Assembly (NCBI RefSeq): GCF_001612965.1
Contig: NZ_BDBL01000023.1
Location: 87,939-151,938 of the forward strand
DNA: 64,000 nucleotides
Source: Nocardia kruczakiae NBRC 101016
Lineage (GTDB): Bacteria > Actinomycetota > Actinomycetes > Mycobacteriales > Mycobacteriaceae
Direction of reading: 5' to 3'
A program made the position numbers and the translations under genes. Positions 24,839-34,900 of this stretch are shown here, in pieces. Position 1 is the stretch's first letter. Each line of letters begins with the position of its first letter. The notes below the pieces were generated by a model that was not told the origin of the DNA, searched no databases, and saw only the letters and a list, made by a program, of their open reading frames with translations.

Positions 24839-26716
24839 GTGGCAGGTGTGGTTTCCGGTAGCCGGGGGACGCTGCGTCGCGGCCGTTGGGGCAGGCGACG
24901 ACTGGCGATGCTGGCCGCCGCCGTGATCGTGCCGATCGCATCCGGGATCACCGTCGCACCGCTCCCGGCGTTCGCCGAACCCGCCGCGGTGCCGGCTCCC
25001 GCCGGGGCGACCGTCGAGAAGGTCGTCTGGCTGACCGAGCGTCGTGTCGCGCTGTGGGTCAATTCCCCGTCCATGGGCTCGCCGGTCCAGGTGCAACTAC
25101 TGCTGGCCCGGGACTGGAATTCCCGTCCGGACGCGCGATTCCCGCTGCTGTTCATGCTCGACGGCCTGCGTGCCCAGGACGACGAGAGCGGCTGGACCAA
25201 GGATGCGGGCGCCGTCGACTTCTACGCCGACAAGAACGTCACCGTGGTGCTGCCGATCGGCGGCCAGTCGAGCTTCTATTCCGACTGGGTGCAGCAGGAC
25301 AACGGTAAGAACTACAAGTGGGAAACCTTCCTGACCAAGGAACTGCCGCCCCTGCTGGAGAACCAGTGGCGTGCCACCGATGCGCATGGGGTGGAGGGGC
25401 TTTCGATGGGCGGTACGGCCGCGATGTTCCTGGCCGGGCGCAACCCCGGCTGGGTGAAGTACGCCGCCTCCTATTCGGGTTTCCTGACCACGACGAGTGT
25501 CGGTATGCCACAGGCGATCATGTTCGCGATGCGCGACGCCGGCGGATTCGACGCCAACGCCATGTGGGGGCCGCCGACGAATGCCGAGTGGTCCGAACAC
25601 GATCCGTACCAGCTGGCGCCCAAGCTCAAGGGCATCAGCATGTACGTCTCCGCCGGCAGCGGCACCACGGGCGCCTACGACAAGCCGTCCGACATCCCGG
25701 GCATCAGCACCAACTACGCCGGGATGGGCCTGGAGATGCTGTCCCGGTTGACAAGTCAGAACTTCGTCGACAAGCTGAACAAGCTCTCGATTCCGGTACA
25801 GGCCAATTACCGCCCCTCCGGCACACATTCGTGGCCGTACTGGGATTTCGAGATGCGGCAGTCGTGGCCACAGGCCGCGGCCGCCCTCGGCGTGGAGGCC
25901 GACAAACCGGCGTGCGCGGTGAACGGCGCGGTCGCCGCGGCCGTGCAGATCGACAAGTGGCTGGGCGACTGCGTCACCGGGGAGTACCAGGTGACCAATG
26001 GCAGCGCGCAGGACTTCAAGGGCGGCCGGATGTTCTGGTCGCAGGCCACCGGCGCCCATGCCGTGGCGGGGGCGATCGGCGGGACCTATCAGGCGACGGC
26101 CGGCCCGGGTGGCCCGCTGGGCCTGCCCACCTCGGCCGAACAGCCGCTGCCGGACGGTCAGGGCCGTTTCCAGACCTTCCAGGGCGGTTCGGTCTATTGG
26201 ACGCCGCAGACCGGCGCCCAGGTGATCCGCGGGGCGATTCTGGCCGAATGGGAGCGGCAGGGCTTCGAACGCGGCCCCGCCGGCTACCCGACCGGGGCGG
26301 AGACCAGGACGCCGAACAGGGACGGCGTGGTGCAGGGCTTCCAGGGCGGGCCGATGTACTTCAGCGACAAAACCGGGGCGCACCGGGTGCAGGGCCTGAT
26401 TCTCGGCAAGTACGCGCAGATGGGCTTCGAGAACAGCTGGCTCGGTTTCCCGGCGGCCGAGGAGCAGCCGACCAAGGATCTCGGCCGCTACAGCAAATTC
26501 GAGGGCGGCAACATCTACTGGAGTCCGCTCTCCGGGGCGTGGGCCGTGCGCAACGGCCCGATCATGGACGCATGGGGCCAGCAGGGCTTCGAGAACGGCA
26601 AGCTCGGCTATCCGATCAGTGACGAGTTCCCGGTGCCCGGCGGCGTCCAGCAGAATTTCCAGGCCGGATTCGTCGTCGTGCGCGACGGCAAACCCCCCGA
26701 GGTGCACGGGGCCTAG
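24839..26716 (+). CDS. Antigen 85-type mycolyltransferase fused to LGFP repeats, copy 4
   Basis: A protein of about 625 residues. A signal segment (MLAAAVIVPIASGITVAPLPAFA) leads into an esterase domain of about 290 residues with the nucleophile in VEGLSMGGTAAMFLAGRNPG (Ser189 from this start) and the His in GTHSWPYWDFEM. The C-terminal part has LGFP-type repeats, with cores PLGLPTS, PAGYPTG, WLGFPAA and KLGYPIS, each followed by a FQGG, FEGG or FQAG block. This matches the design of corynebacterial PS1/Cmt1, where repeats tether the enzyme to the wall. The start is uncertain: GTG 24839 and 24848 are candidates without a clear ribosome site, and the frame extends to 24734 through an unlikely Cys-rich stretch. 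Confidence 0.92.
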   Translation: MAGVVSGSRGTLRRGRWGRRRLAMLAAAVIVPIASGITVAPLPAFAEPAAVPAPAGATVEKVVWLTERRVALWVNSPSMGSPVQVQLLLARDWNSRPDARFPLLFMLDGLRAQDDESGWTKDAGAVDFYADKNVTVVLPIGGQSSFYSDWVQQDNGKNYKWETFLTKELPPLLENQWRATDAHGVEGLSMGGTAAMFLAGRNPGWVKYAASYSGFLTTTSVGMPQAIMFAMRDAGGFDANAMWGPPTNAEWSEHDPYQLAPKLKGISMYVSAGSGTTGAYDKPSDIPGISTNYAGMGLEMLSRLTSQNFVDKLNKLSIPVQANYRPSGTHSWPYWDFEMRQSWPQAAAALGVEADKPACAVNGAVAAAVQIDKWLGDCVTGEYQVTNGSAQDFKGGRMFWSQATGAHAVAGAIGGTYQATAGPGGPLGLPTSAEQPLPDGQGRFQTFQGGSVYWTPQTGAQVIRGAILAEWERQGFERGPAGYPTGAETRTPNRDGVVQGFQGGPMYFSDKTGAHRVQGLILGKYAQMGFENSWLGFPAAEEQPTKDLGRYSKFEGGNIYWSPLSGAWAVRNGPIMDAWGQQGFENGKLGYPISDEFPVPGGVQQNFQAGFVVVRDGKPPEVHGA

Positions 26717-26859
26717 GGCGATAAATCACCTTTAAGTGGTTGATGAGGGTTCCGGCCATGGGATCCCTGTCCGCGCCGGTTGCCGTTAACCTGGAGCGCG
26801 ACCTGCTAGACCTTGGAACGAGCTCTAGCCTTTAGCGAACTAGATCGAGGATACGATTC

Positions 26860-27408
26860 ATGCTTCGGACCCGTCCGGTCGGAGAACGGTACATCGCTGG
26901 TGGCAAGGTCGCCGGCATCGTGGTCGCGCTGGCGGCCACCGGATTACTGGCCGCCTGCGGCGGTAACGATTCCACGGCGTCGAGCACGCCCACGTTGAAG
27001 CCGTCCCACACGACCGCCACGGTCGCGTCCGCGCAGAGTGCGCCGAGCAGCGCGCAGGCGGCGCCCGAGCCCACGCAGGAACAGGCCCCGGTCACCAGCA
27101 CCGCGAACGAGCGTCCCGAGCCGGCGCAGCCGAACGCGGGCGACACCACGCAGCTGTCGGCGAAGGATCAGGCCTATCTGGACGAGTTGAAGAAGCGCGG
27201 GGTGAATCCGTCCAGCCCGGACATCGCGATCACCGCGGCCAACTACGTCTGCCAAAGCAAGGCGAGCGGCGCCTCCGATCAAGAGGTGAAGACGTTCGTG
27301 AACGCGATGGCGGGCACCGACCCGTCCTTCGATCCGCAGAAGATGTCGGTTGAACAGGCGGGTCAGATCTACATCGACGTCGCGACCCAGTCCTACTGCA
27401 ACAAGTGA
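26860..27408 (+). CDS. DUF732-domain lipoprotein
   Basis: A 182-residue exported lipoprotein. After a basic start and hydrophobic segment the lipobox LLAAC puts the modified Cys near residue 33. A Ser/Thr/Pro/Ala-rich linker follows (about 36-95), then a DUF732 domain (about 97-182) with DQAYLDELKKRGV, AANYVCQSKASG and a final Cys in QSYCNK; the two Cys probably form a disulfide. DUF732 is common in mycobacteria and relatives, with no known function. Its stop overlaps the next gene start (GTGA), so it is translated together with the cutinase-like protein and probably acts with it at the outer face of the membrane. Confidence 0.88.
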   Translation: MLRTRPVGERYIAGGKVAGIVVALAATGLLAACGGNDSTASSTPTLKPSHTTATVASAQSAPSSAQAAPEPTQEQAPVTSTANERPEPAQPNAGDTTQLSAKDQAYLDELKKRGVNPSSPDIAITAANYVCQSKASGASDQEVKTFVNAMAGTDPSFDPQKMSVEQAGQIYIDVATQSYCNK

Positions 27409-28400
27409 ACGCCCGACGTCGTTCCGGATATGCCGGGGTCGGTCGCGGCCGCAACCGGCGGCCGGGTTGTCTGCTGTTCGTGCTGATCGCGGTCCTGGTG
27501 GCGATCGTGGCGCTGGTGCTGTGGTTCGTGCTGGCGGGCCGGTTGCACGTCCCCAAGCCGGGACCGCCCTCGAAGCCGGGTAAACCCACCAGCCAGCCGG
27601 CGTCCTGCCCGGATGTGCAGTTACTGGCGATTCCCGGCACCTGGGAGTCGAACAGCAACGACGATCCGCACGATCCGACGGCCAATCCGGCGTCGTTGAT
27701 GCTGCATGTGACCAACCCCGTGCGGCAGCAGTTCCCGGAGTCCCGGCTCGACGTCTACACCGTTCCCTACGTCGCGCAATTCTCGAATCCGATCGCGATT
27801 CCGCCGGACGGTCAGTCGTCCTACAACAACAGCCGGTCCGAGGGCACCCAGCGTGCGCTGGCGGAGCTGACCGATATGTCGAAGAATTGCCCGCTCACCA
27901 ACTATGTGATCGCCGGATTCTCCCAGGGCGCCGTCATCGCCGGTGATATCGCGGCTCAGATCGGCGCCGGACAGGGGCCGGTCGCCGCCGACCAGGTGCT
28001 CGGCGTCACGCTGATCGCCGACGGCCGTCGCGTGAACGGACCCGGGCAGGCCGGTGAGATCGGGGTTTCCCCGCCCGGCGTGGGCGCGGAGGTCGCGCTG
28101 AAGGGCCTGTCGGTTCCGGGCATCACGATGACCGGGCCGCGCGGCGGGTTCGGTGCGCTGGCCGGGCGCACGAACACCATCTGCGCCCCCGGGGATCTGA
28201 TCTGCGACGCCCCGCCGCAGGCGCTGAATCCGCTGAATATCGTGCCCAGCCTGATGACCCTGGTGCATGCGGTCGGCAATCCGGTGCACAGCCTCTACAA
28301 CACCTTCCAGGTGGACGATCAGGGCACCACCGCCACCCAGTGGGCGGCCGCCTGGGCCGAGGGGCTGATCAAGGACGCGCCCCACCCGCCGCACGGCTGA
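27405..28400 (+). CDS. culp6: Cutinase-like (Culp6-type) envelope esterase
   Basis: A 331-residue protein of the cutinase family, equivalent to Rv3802c, an essential envelope phospholipase/thioesterase beside the mycolate genes. One N-terminal anchor (LLFVLIAVLVAIVALVLWFV, about 23-43) and a Pro-rich linker precede the alpha/beta-hydrolase domain. The likely triad is Ser173 in IAGFSQGAV, Asp264 in CAPGDLICD and His295 in NPVHSLYNTF, with the spacing seen in the family. Cysteines at 68, 162, 260 and 267 could form disulfides. It starts at GTG 27405 inside the stop of the lipoprotein gene. It probably feeds back on mycolate or fatty-acyl metabolism at the outer face of the membrane. Confidence 0.92.
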   Translation: MNARRRSGYAGVGRGRNRRPGCLLFVLIAVLVAIVALVLWFVLAGRLHVPKPGPPSKPGKPTSQPASCPDVQLLAIPGTWESNSNDDPHDPTANPASLMLHVTNPVRQQFPESRLDVYTVPYVAQFSNPIAIPPDGQSSYNNSRSEGTQRALAELTDMSKNCPLTNYVIAGFSQGAVIAGDIAAQIGAGQGPVAADQVLGVTLIADGRRVNGPGQAGEIGVSPPGVGAEVALKGLSVPGITMTGPRGGFGALAGRTNTICAPGDLICDAPPQALNPLNIVPSLMTLVHAVGNPVHSLYNTFQVDDQGTTATQWAAAWAEGLIKDAPHPPHG

Positions 28401-28538
28401 CAACCGGTGGTGACCGCGGTCGCCGGAGGTCTCGGAAAAAAAGTAAACCCGAGGGTCACTCAGATTTTGGTGAAGGCTGTAAAGTGCAGCGATGATCGCG
28501 CCACAGCGCACATCCGCACAGCCAGGAGCAGAGAGTTC

Positions 28539-29573
28539 ATGACAGAAGCCGCCGCCGCCGGCGCGACCAGCGGTGTCGAGATGACGGCGCTGGGTGTTCC
28601 GGCGCGCGCGTTCCGATTCGCTGCTGCAGGTGAGGGAAATCAGCAGGAGGGCGGTGCGCGGAAATTCGTCAAGCTCGCCCAGCAGGCCGAGGAATACGGA
28701 TACGACTCCTTCGCGATTCCGGACCACCTCGGCCCCCAGGTCGGGCCGATCGCCGCACTCGGCGCGCTCGCCGTGGCCACCGACCGTATCCGGATCGGAA
28801 CCTCGGTACTGGCCAACGGTTTCCGGCATCCGGTGGTGCTGGCCAAGGACGCCGCGACGATCGACGTGCTCTCGCGCGGACGGCTGGAGCTCGGTGTCGG
28901 CGCGGGCTGGATCAAGAGTGAATTCGACGCCGCCGGCCTGCCCTACGAATCGCCGGGCGTGCGGTTGGAGAAGCTGGACGAGGCGCTGACCATTCTCGAT
29001 GTGCTCCTGCGCGGGCAGGAATGCCATTTCGAGGGCAAGCACTATCAGGTGCGTGGCATCAAGGGCACGCCGCGGCCGCGGCAGGGTCCCCGTCCGCCGC
29101 TGGTGACCGGTGGCGGCGGCCCCAAGATGTTGCGGCTGGCCGCCAAGCATGCCGACATCATCTCGGTGGTGCCGCGCACGACCAAGACCGGTAAGGGCCT
29201 GCTGTCGGGAATCACCCTCGAGAAGACCATCGAGAAGGTGAATCTCATCAAGGAGGCCGCCGGGGACCGATTCCCCGAGATCGAACTCAACTGGACCGTC
29301 ACCGCCGTCGTGATCACCGACGATCGCGAGCGCACGGCCGAGATGGCGTTGGCCGCCCTCGACAAGGGTTTGCACCCGGATCTCGAGGTCGATGTCCAGC
29401 TGTCGGTGGAAGACATCCTGAATTCGCCCTATGTGGCCATCGGCACATTCGAGGAGATCGCCGAGCAGATCCGTAACGTGCGGCGATTGACATCGATGTC
29501 CTATGTCGGAGTGTTTCCGACCCAGATGGATGCTTTCGCACCGGTGATCCCCTTGCTGCGAGAGGAGCCGTAG
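28539..29573 (+). CDS. LLM-class F420-dependent oxidoreductase
   Basis: A 344-residue TIM-barrel protein of the luciferase-like monooxygenase class. ATG 28539 follows AGGAG at good distance; the frame extending to 28407 has no such site. Family blocks include FVKLAQQAEEYGYDSFAIPD, IRIGTSVLANGFRHPVVLAK, LSRGRLELGVGAGWIKSEF and LVTGGGGPKMLRLAAKHADI. These enzymes use the deazaflavin F420 (some FMN) for hydride transfer. It resembles the MSMEG_2516 subgroup. It lies between the cutinase and fadD32 genes, a place empty in M. tuberculosis, with its own gaps on both sides. The substrate is unknown; a link to lipids is only suggested by position. Confidence 0.88.
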   Translation: MTEAAAAGATSGVEMTALGVPARAFRFAAAGEGNQQEGGARKFVKLAQQAEEYGYDSFAIPDHLGPQVGPIAALGALAVATDRIRIGTSVLANGFRHPVVLAKDAATIDVLSRGRLELGVGAGWIKSEFDAAGLPYESPGVRLEKLDEALTILDVLLRGQECHFEGKHYQVRGIKGTPRPRQGPRPPLVTGGGGPKMLRLAAKHADIISVVPRTTKTGKGLLSGITLEKTIEKVNLIKEAAGDRFPEIELNWTVTAVVITDDRERTAEMALAALDKGLHPDLEVDVQLSVEDILNSPYVAIGTFEEIAEQIRNVRRLTSMSYVGVFPTQMDAFAPVIPLLREEP

Positions 29574-29815
29574 CGAGCCGCCACCGTGCAAGCCGGGGAA
29601 TCGTTCGGCTCGCTCCGGAGACCGCTTCGGGGCCTGCTCTGTAACATGTCCCTGGCTCGAGTACATCTAGCCGTTAGGTGGTCACCGCGCAGACCACCGG
29701 AAAAAGCTGCAGGCATGCTCTCGCACCACAGAGCGCCCGCGGGTGAAAGAGAGTCGGGGCCTCACAGGTAACAGCGGCCATGTCGCCGTGCTGCGTGTGC
29801 CTCGGAGGAGAAGGA

Positions 29816-31738
29816 ATGACGGACGAGACTTTCGACGATTACCTGGACGAAACCGGGAACATCAGAATTCCCGAGGGCCGCACCCTGGTCGATTACGTCG
29901 AGAAGCACACCCGCAACGATGCGAACGATCTTGCGTATCGCTATATCGACTACTCCCGCGAGCGCGACGGGGAGTACCAGGACCTGACCTGGAAGGAATT
30001 CGGCGTCCGGCTGCGCGCGGTGGCCGCTCGCCTGCAACAGGTGACCAAACCGGGCGACCGGGTGGCGATTCTGGCGCCGCAGGGCCTGGACTATGTGATC
30101 TCCTTCTTCGCCGCCATCTACGCCGGCACCATCGCCGTGCCGCTGTTCGATCCGGACGAGCCGGGCCACACCGACCGGCTGCACGCCGTACTGGGCGACT
30201 GCAAGCCGTCGGCGATTCTGACGGCCAGCTCCTCGGCCGCCGGCGTGCGCCAGTTCTTCCGTCCGCTGCCGGCGGCGCAGCGTCCGCGCATCATCGCAGT
30301 CGACGCGGTGCCCGACACCCTCGGTGAGTCCTGGGTGCGCCCGGACCTGGCCGTCGACGACATCGCCTACCTGCAGTACACCTCGGGTTCGACCCGGACC
30401 CCGGCCGGTGTGGAGATCACCCACCGCGCGGTCGGCACCAACCTGCTGCAGATGGTCAACGCCATCAACCTGGACTGGAATTCGCGCGGTGTCACCTGGC
30501 TGCCGCTGTACCACGACATGGGCCTGCTGTGCGTGATCCTGCCGGCCATCGGCGGCAAATACATCACCATCATGTCGCCGAGCGCCTTCGTCCGGCGCCC
30601 GGGCCGCTGGATCTCCGAGCTCGCCGCGGTATCCGACGGCGCCGGCACCTTCGCCGCCGCGCCGAACTTCGCCTTCGAGCACGCCGCGGCGCGCGGCCTG
30701 CCGAAGAACGGCGAAACGCTGGATCTGTCGAACGTGATCGGCCTGATCAACGGCAGTGAGCCGGTGACCACCTCGTCGATGAAGAAGTTCAACGAGGCCT
30801 TCGCCCCCTACGGGCTGCCGAAGACCGCGATCAAGCCCTGCTACGGCATGGCCGAGGCGACACTGTTCGTCTCCGCGACGCGGGCCGAGGACGAGGCCAA
30901 GGTCATCTACGTCGACCGCAACGAGCTCAACGCCGGACGTGTGGTGAAGGTCGACCAGGGCGCGCCGAACGCCATCGCGCAGGTGAGCTGTGGCTACATC
31001 GCGCTGTCGCAGTGGGCCGCGATCGTCGACCCGGAGTCGATCGACGACCCCGCGGGCGCGCAGGAGCTACCCGAGGGCCGCGTCGGCGAAATCTGGTTGC
31101 ACGGCAACAACATCGGCATCGGCTACTGGGGTCGCGAGGAGGAAACCCGCAAGACCTTCAAGAACCTGCTGACCAACCGCCAGGCCGAGGGCTCGCACGC
31201 CGCGGGCACTCCCGACGATGCGATCTGGCTGCGCACCGGTGACTACGGCGTCTACGTCGACGGCGAGTTGTACATCACCGGCCGCGTCAAGGACCTGGTG
31301 ATCGTCGACGGCCGCAACCACTACCCGCAGGACCTGGAGTTCTCCGCGCAGGAGGCCAGCAAGATGCTGCGTCCGGGCTTCATCGCGGCGTTCTCGGTGC
31401 CGGCCAATCAGCTGCCGGCCGAGGTCTTCGCCGCCGACAGCCACGCCGGTCTGAAGTACGACGCCGACGATGCCTCCGAGCAGCTGGTGATCGTGGCCGA
31501 GCGGGGGCCGGGCGCGCACAAGGCCGATCCGCAGCCGATCGCCGACGCGGTGCGCGGCGCGCTGTCGCAGCGGCACGGCGTGACCGTGCGCGATGTGCTG
31601 CTGGTGCCCGCGGGTTCGATTCCGCGGACCTCGAGCGGCAAGCTGGCGCGCCGGGCGTGCCGGGCCGCGTATCTGGAGGGCACTCTGCGCGGTGGCTATC
31701 AGCAGCAGGCCTTCCCCGACGCACCGGACGAAGAGTAA
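29816..31738 (+). CDS. fadD32: Long-chain fatty-acyl-AMP ligase FadD32
   Basis: A 640-residue adenylating enzyme that activates the very long meromycolic acid as acyl-AMP and loads it on the N-terminal carrier domain of Pks13. The P-loop-like motif YTSGSTRTPAG begins at residue 188; TWLPLYHDMGL, PCYGMAEATL and LRTGDYG are the other adenylation blocks; the C-terminal SGKLARRACR carries the catalytic Lys. ATG 29816 is supported by AGGAGAAGG just upstream; the frame also extends back to 29780. It is separated from pks13 by 244 bp containing DnaA-box-like sites, so pks13 may have a promoter of its own. Confidence 0.97.
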   Translation: MTDETFDDYLDETGNIRIPEGRTLVDYVEKHTRNDANDLAYRYIDYSRERDGEYQDLTWKEFGVRLRAVAARLQQVTKPGDRVAILAPQGLDYVISFFAAIYAGTIAVPLFDPDEPGHTDRLHAVLGDCKPSAILTASSSAAGVRQFFRPLPAAQRPRIIAVDAVPDTLGESWVRPDLAVDDIAYLQYTSGSTRTPAGVEITHRAVGTNLLQMVNAINLDWNSRGVTWLPLYHDMGLLCVILPAIGGKYITIMSPSAFVRRPGRWISELAAVSDGAGTFAAAPNFAFEHAAARGLPKNGETLDLSNVIGLINGSEPVTTSSMKKFNEAFAPYGLPKTAIKPCYGMAEATLFVSATRAEDEAKVIYVDRNELNAGRVVKVDQGAPNAIAQVSCGYIALSQWAAIVDPESIDDPAGAQELPEGRVGEIWLHGNNIGIGYWGREEETRKTFKNLLTNRQAEGSHAAGTPDDAIWLRTGDYGVYVDGELYITGRVKDLVIVDGRNHYPQDLEFSAQEASKMLRPGFIAAFSVPANQLPAEVFAADSHAGLKYDADDASEQLVIVAERGPGAHKADPQPIADAVRGALSQRHGVTVRDVLLVPAGSIPRTSSGKLARRACRAAYLEGTLRGGYQQQAFPDAPDEE

Positions 31739-31890
31739 GTCGTGCTCCCGGTGATTTCCCACCGTGCCGAGATCGAGGTTTCTCGTCGCCCCGGCCGGTC
31801 CGTTGGTCGCTGTGACGTGCCCGTTCGACGGGCCACCCGGCAGCCGGCGGCGGTGCGGAACTCGCCGGGGGACGTGCGCTGCGTGGCGAG

Positions 31891-31917
31891 TTGTCCACAA
31901 CCCGCCACTTATCCACA
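31891..31917 (+). promoter_or_regulatory. Pair of DnaA-box sequences upstream of pks13
   Basis: TTGTCCACA (31891-31899, the favoured mycobacterial DnaA box) and TTATCCACA (31909-31917, the general consensus) lie in the same orientation 18 bp apart, 66-92 bp before the pks13 start. They are in non-coding DNA, so codon constraints do not explain them. Whether DnaA binds here is untested. Confidence 0.6.
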
Positions 31918-31982
31918 TGACGGCGAATCGGCTGTCAATCCCCGCCCGCGCAACATTCGCACACAGGTAGCTTGAGGAATTG

Positions 31983-34900
31983 ATGGCTGACAACGAGGGC
32001 ACCCAGACGACGGCAACCACCGGCGACGCGAACGCCGAGGTGGAGCAGACCACTGCGACCGAACAGAGTGTGACCGAGCCGGGTGGTGCGGCGAAATCCG
32101 GCGGCACCGATATGTCGGTGGCCGAGCTGCGCGAGTGGCTGCAGCGCTGGGTCGCCGACGCCACCGGCCAGCCGGTGGAGCAGATCACGGTGGACCGGCC
32201 GATGGAGGAATTCGGCCTGGCCTCCCGGGACGCCATCGCCCTGGGCGGTGATATCGAAGAGCTCACCGGTGTACTGCTGAACGCGACGATCGTGTATCAG
32301 CATCCGACGATCGCGGCGCTCGCCGAGCGGATCATCAACGGTGAGCCGGAGACGCCGGAGGAGGCGGCGGACGACGCCTTCTACACCGCCGGATATCAGC
32401 CGGGGGCCGCGCACGATATCGCCATCGTCGGCCTCGCCACGCGGCTGCCCGGAGCCGGCGATACGCCGGAGTCGACCTGGGATTTCCTGATCAACCGGGG
32501 CGACGGCATCCGGGATCTGCCCGAGGGCCGGTGGTCCGAATTCCTGGCCGATCCGGATATCGCGGCGGCTGTCGAGAACGGCAATACCCACGGCGGCTAC
32601 CTGGACCAGGACGTGATCAAGGGCTTCGACGCGGAATTCTTCGCGATGTCGCCCGTCGAGGTCGAGCGCGTCGATCCGCAGCAGCGGCTCATGATGGAGC
32701 TGACCTGGGAAGCGTTGGAGCACGCGCGAATTCCGGCGAATACCCTCAAGGGCGAATCCGTCGGCGTGTACATCGGTACCTCGACCAACGATTTCTCGCT
32801 GATCGCCGCACTGGGACTGGGCAAGTCGGATCGCGACGCTCCGGCCTCGGCCGATGCGTATGCCCTCACCGGCGGCTCCACCGCGATCGTCGCCAACCGG
32901 GTGTCGTACTTCTACGACTTCCGGGGTCCCTCGGTAGCCGTGGATACCGCGTGCTCGTCGACTCTGGTGGCGGTGCACGACGCGGTGCGCGCGCTGCGCA
33001 ACGGCGACGCCGACGTGGCGCTGGCCGGCGGTGTGAACATGCTGCTGGCCCCCGCGATCACCCTCGGATTCGATTCCATCGGTGCGGTCGCGAAAGACGG
33101 CCACATCAAAGCGTTCTCGTCCGATGCCGACGGCATGGTCCGCAGTGAAGGCGCCGGCATGGTGGTGCTCAAGCGTTTGGCCGACGCCGAACGCGACGGG
33201 GACCGCATTCTCGCGGTCGTGAAGGGCAGTGCCGTCAATTCCGATGGTCGTTCCAACGGTATCGTCGCCCCGAATCCGGACGCCCAGGTCGATGTGCTGC
33301 GCCGCGCGTACCGGGATGCGGGTATCGCGCCCTCGACCGTCGACTACATCGAGGCGCACGGCACCGGCACCCCGATCGGCGATCCGATCGAGGCCGACGC
33401 GCTCGGCCGGGTGATCGGCCGTGGGCGCGAAGACGACAAGCCGGCGCTGCTGGGTTCGGCGAAGACCAACTTCGGACATCTCGAATCCGGTGCCGGCGCC
33501 GCCGCCCTCGCCAAGGTGATTCTGGCGTTGCAGCACAACGTCATTCCGCCGAATATCGGCTACGCGGGGCCGAGCCCCTTCATCCCGTTCGATCAGGCGC
33601 ACCTGAAGGTCGTCGACGAGCCCACCGAATTCCCGCGCTACAGCGGTACCGCCACCATCGGCGTCTCCGGATTCGGATTCGGTGGCACCAACGCGCACGT
33701 GGTCATCCAGGAATACGTCCCGGCCGCTGCCGCCGAGGCGAAAGATGATGCCGCGCAGGGCGCTTCGGCGGACGCCGAGACGCTCGACGCCGAACTCGAC
33801 AATGAGGCGACCGATGTGCTCGCCGGTGCCGAGGCGATCGTCGAGGGCAGCGATCCGCTGGCCGCACCCGAGCCCGTGGCCGAGGTGGCCGAGTGGACGC
33901 AGGAACGCACCGAGCCGCTGCCGGTGATTCTGCCGGTGTCGGCCTATCTGCCGTCGCGCCGCCGCCGGGCCGCGAGCGACCTCGCCGACTGGCTGGAATC
34001 CGAAGCGGGACAGGCGACTCCGCTCGAGGATGTGGCGCGGTCGCTGGCCAAGCGCAACCACGGCCGTTCGCGCGGCGTGGTGCTGGCGAAGACCCACGAG
34101 GAGGCCGTGGCCGGATTGCGCGCCATCGCCGCCGGTAAGCCGGGGCCGGGCGTGTTCACCGCCGATTCCCCGGCCGCCCAGGGCCCGATGTGGGTGCTGG
34201 CCGGATTCGGCTCGCACCACCGGAAGATGGGTAAGCAGCTCTACCTGGAGAATTCGATCTTCGCCCGGACCGTGGACGAGGTCGACGAGCTGGTTGTCGA
34301 CGAGGCCGGATATTCGGTCAAGGAGATGATCCTCGACGACGCCCAGGACTGGGATGTGGGCACCTCGCAGGTGGGCGTGTTCACGATCCAGCTCGGTCTC
34401 GCCGCGCTGCTGCGCGCGCACGGCGCCGAACCGCATGGCGTGGTGGGGCATTCGCAGGGTGAGGCGGCAGGCGCCTACATCTCCGGCGGTCTCCCGCTCG
34501 AGGACGCGGTGCGCGTGATCTGCGCGCGCTCGCGGCTGATGGGCGAGGGCGAGCAGATGATCACCGACGACCAGGTGCGCAATATGGCCCTGGTCGAATA
34601 CAGCGCCGAAGATATCGAGAAGGTGCTGCCGGAGTACCCGGATCTCGAGGTCGCGGTGTACGCCGCGCCGACCAACACCGTGATCGGCGGCCCGCCGGAT
34701 CAGGTGCACGCGATCGTGGCGCGCGCCGAAGCCGAGGGCAAATTCGCGCGAGTGCTGCAGACCCGCGGCGCCGGCCACACCTCGCAGATGGATCCGCTGC
34801 TGGGTGAGCTGGCCGCGGAGCTGGCCGGCATCGAGCCGACCAAGGTGACCACGGATCTCTACTCGACCGTGCACAAGGCGACCGTGTACAAGGCCGGTTC

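Noticed and set aside
20790..26716. Possibility that the repeated esterase genes are a mobile or recombination array
   Set aside because: Each copy has its own regulatory gap and diverged sequence, and no transposase or terminal repeat is present; ordinary gene duplication explains it.
28407..28538. N-terminal extension of the F420-type oxidoreductase
   Set aside because: It has no ribosome site and no similarity, and AGGAG precedes ATG 28539.
31891..31917. Chromosome origin (oriC) because of DnaA boxes
   Set aside because: Only two boxes, no AT-rich unwinding element and no dnaA or dnaN gene nearby.
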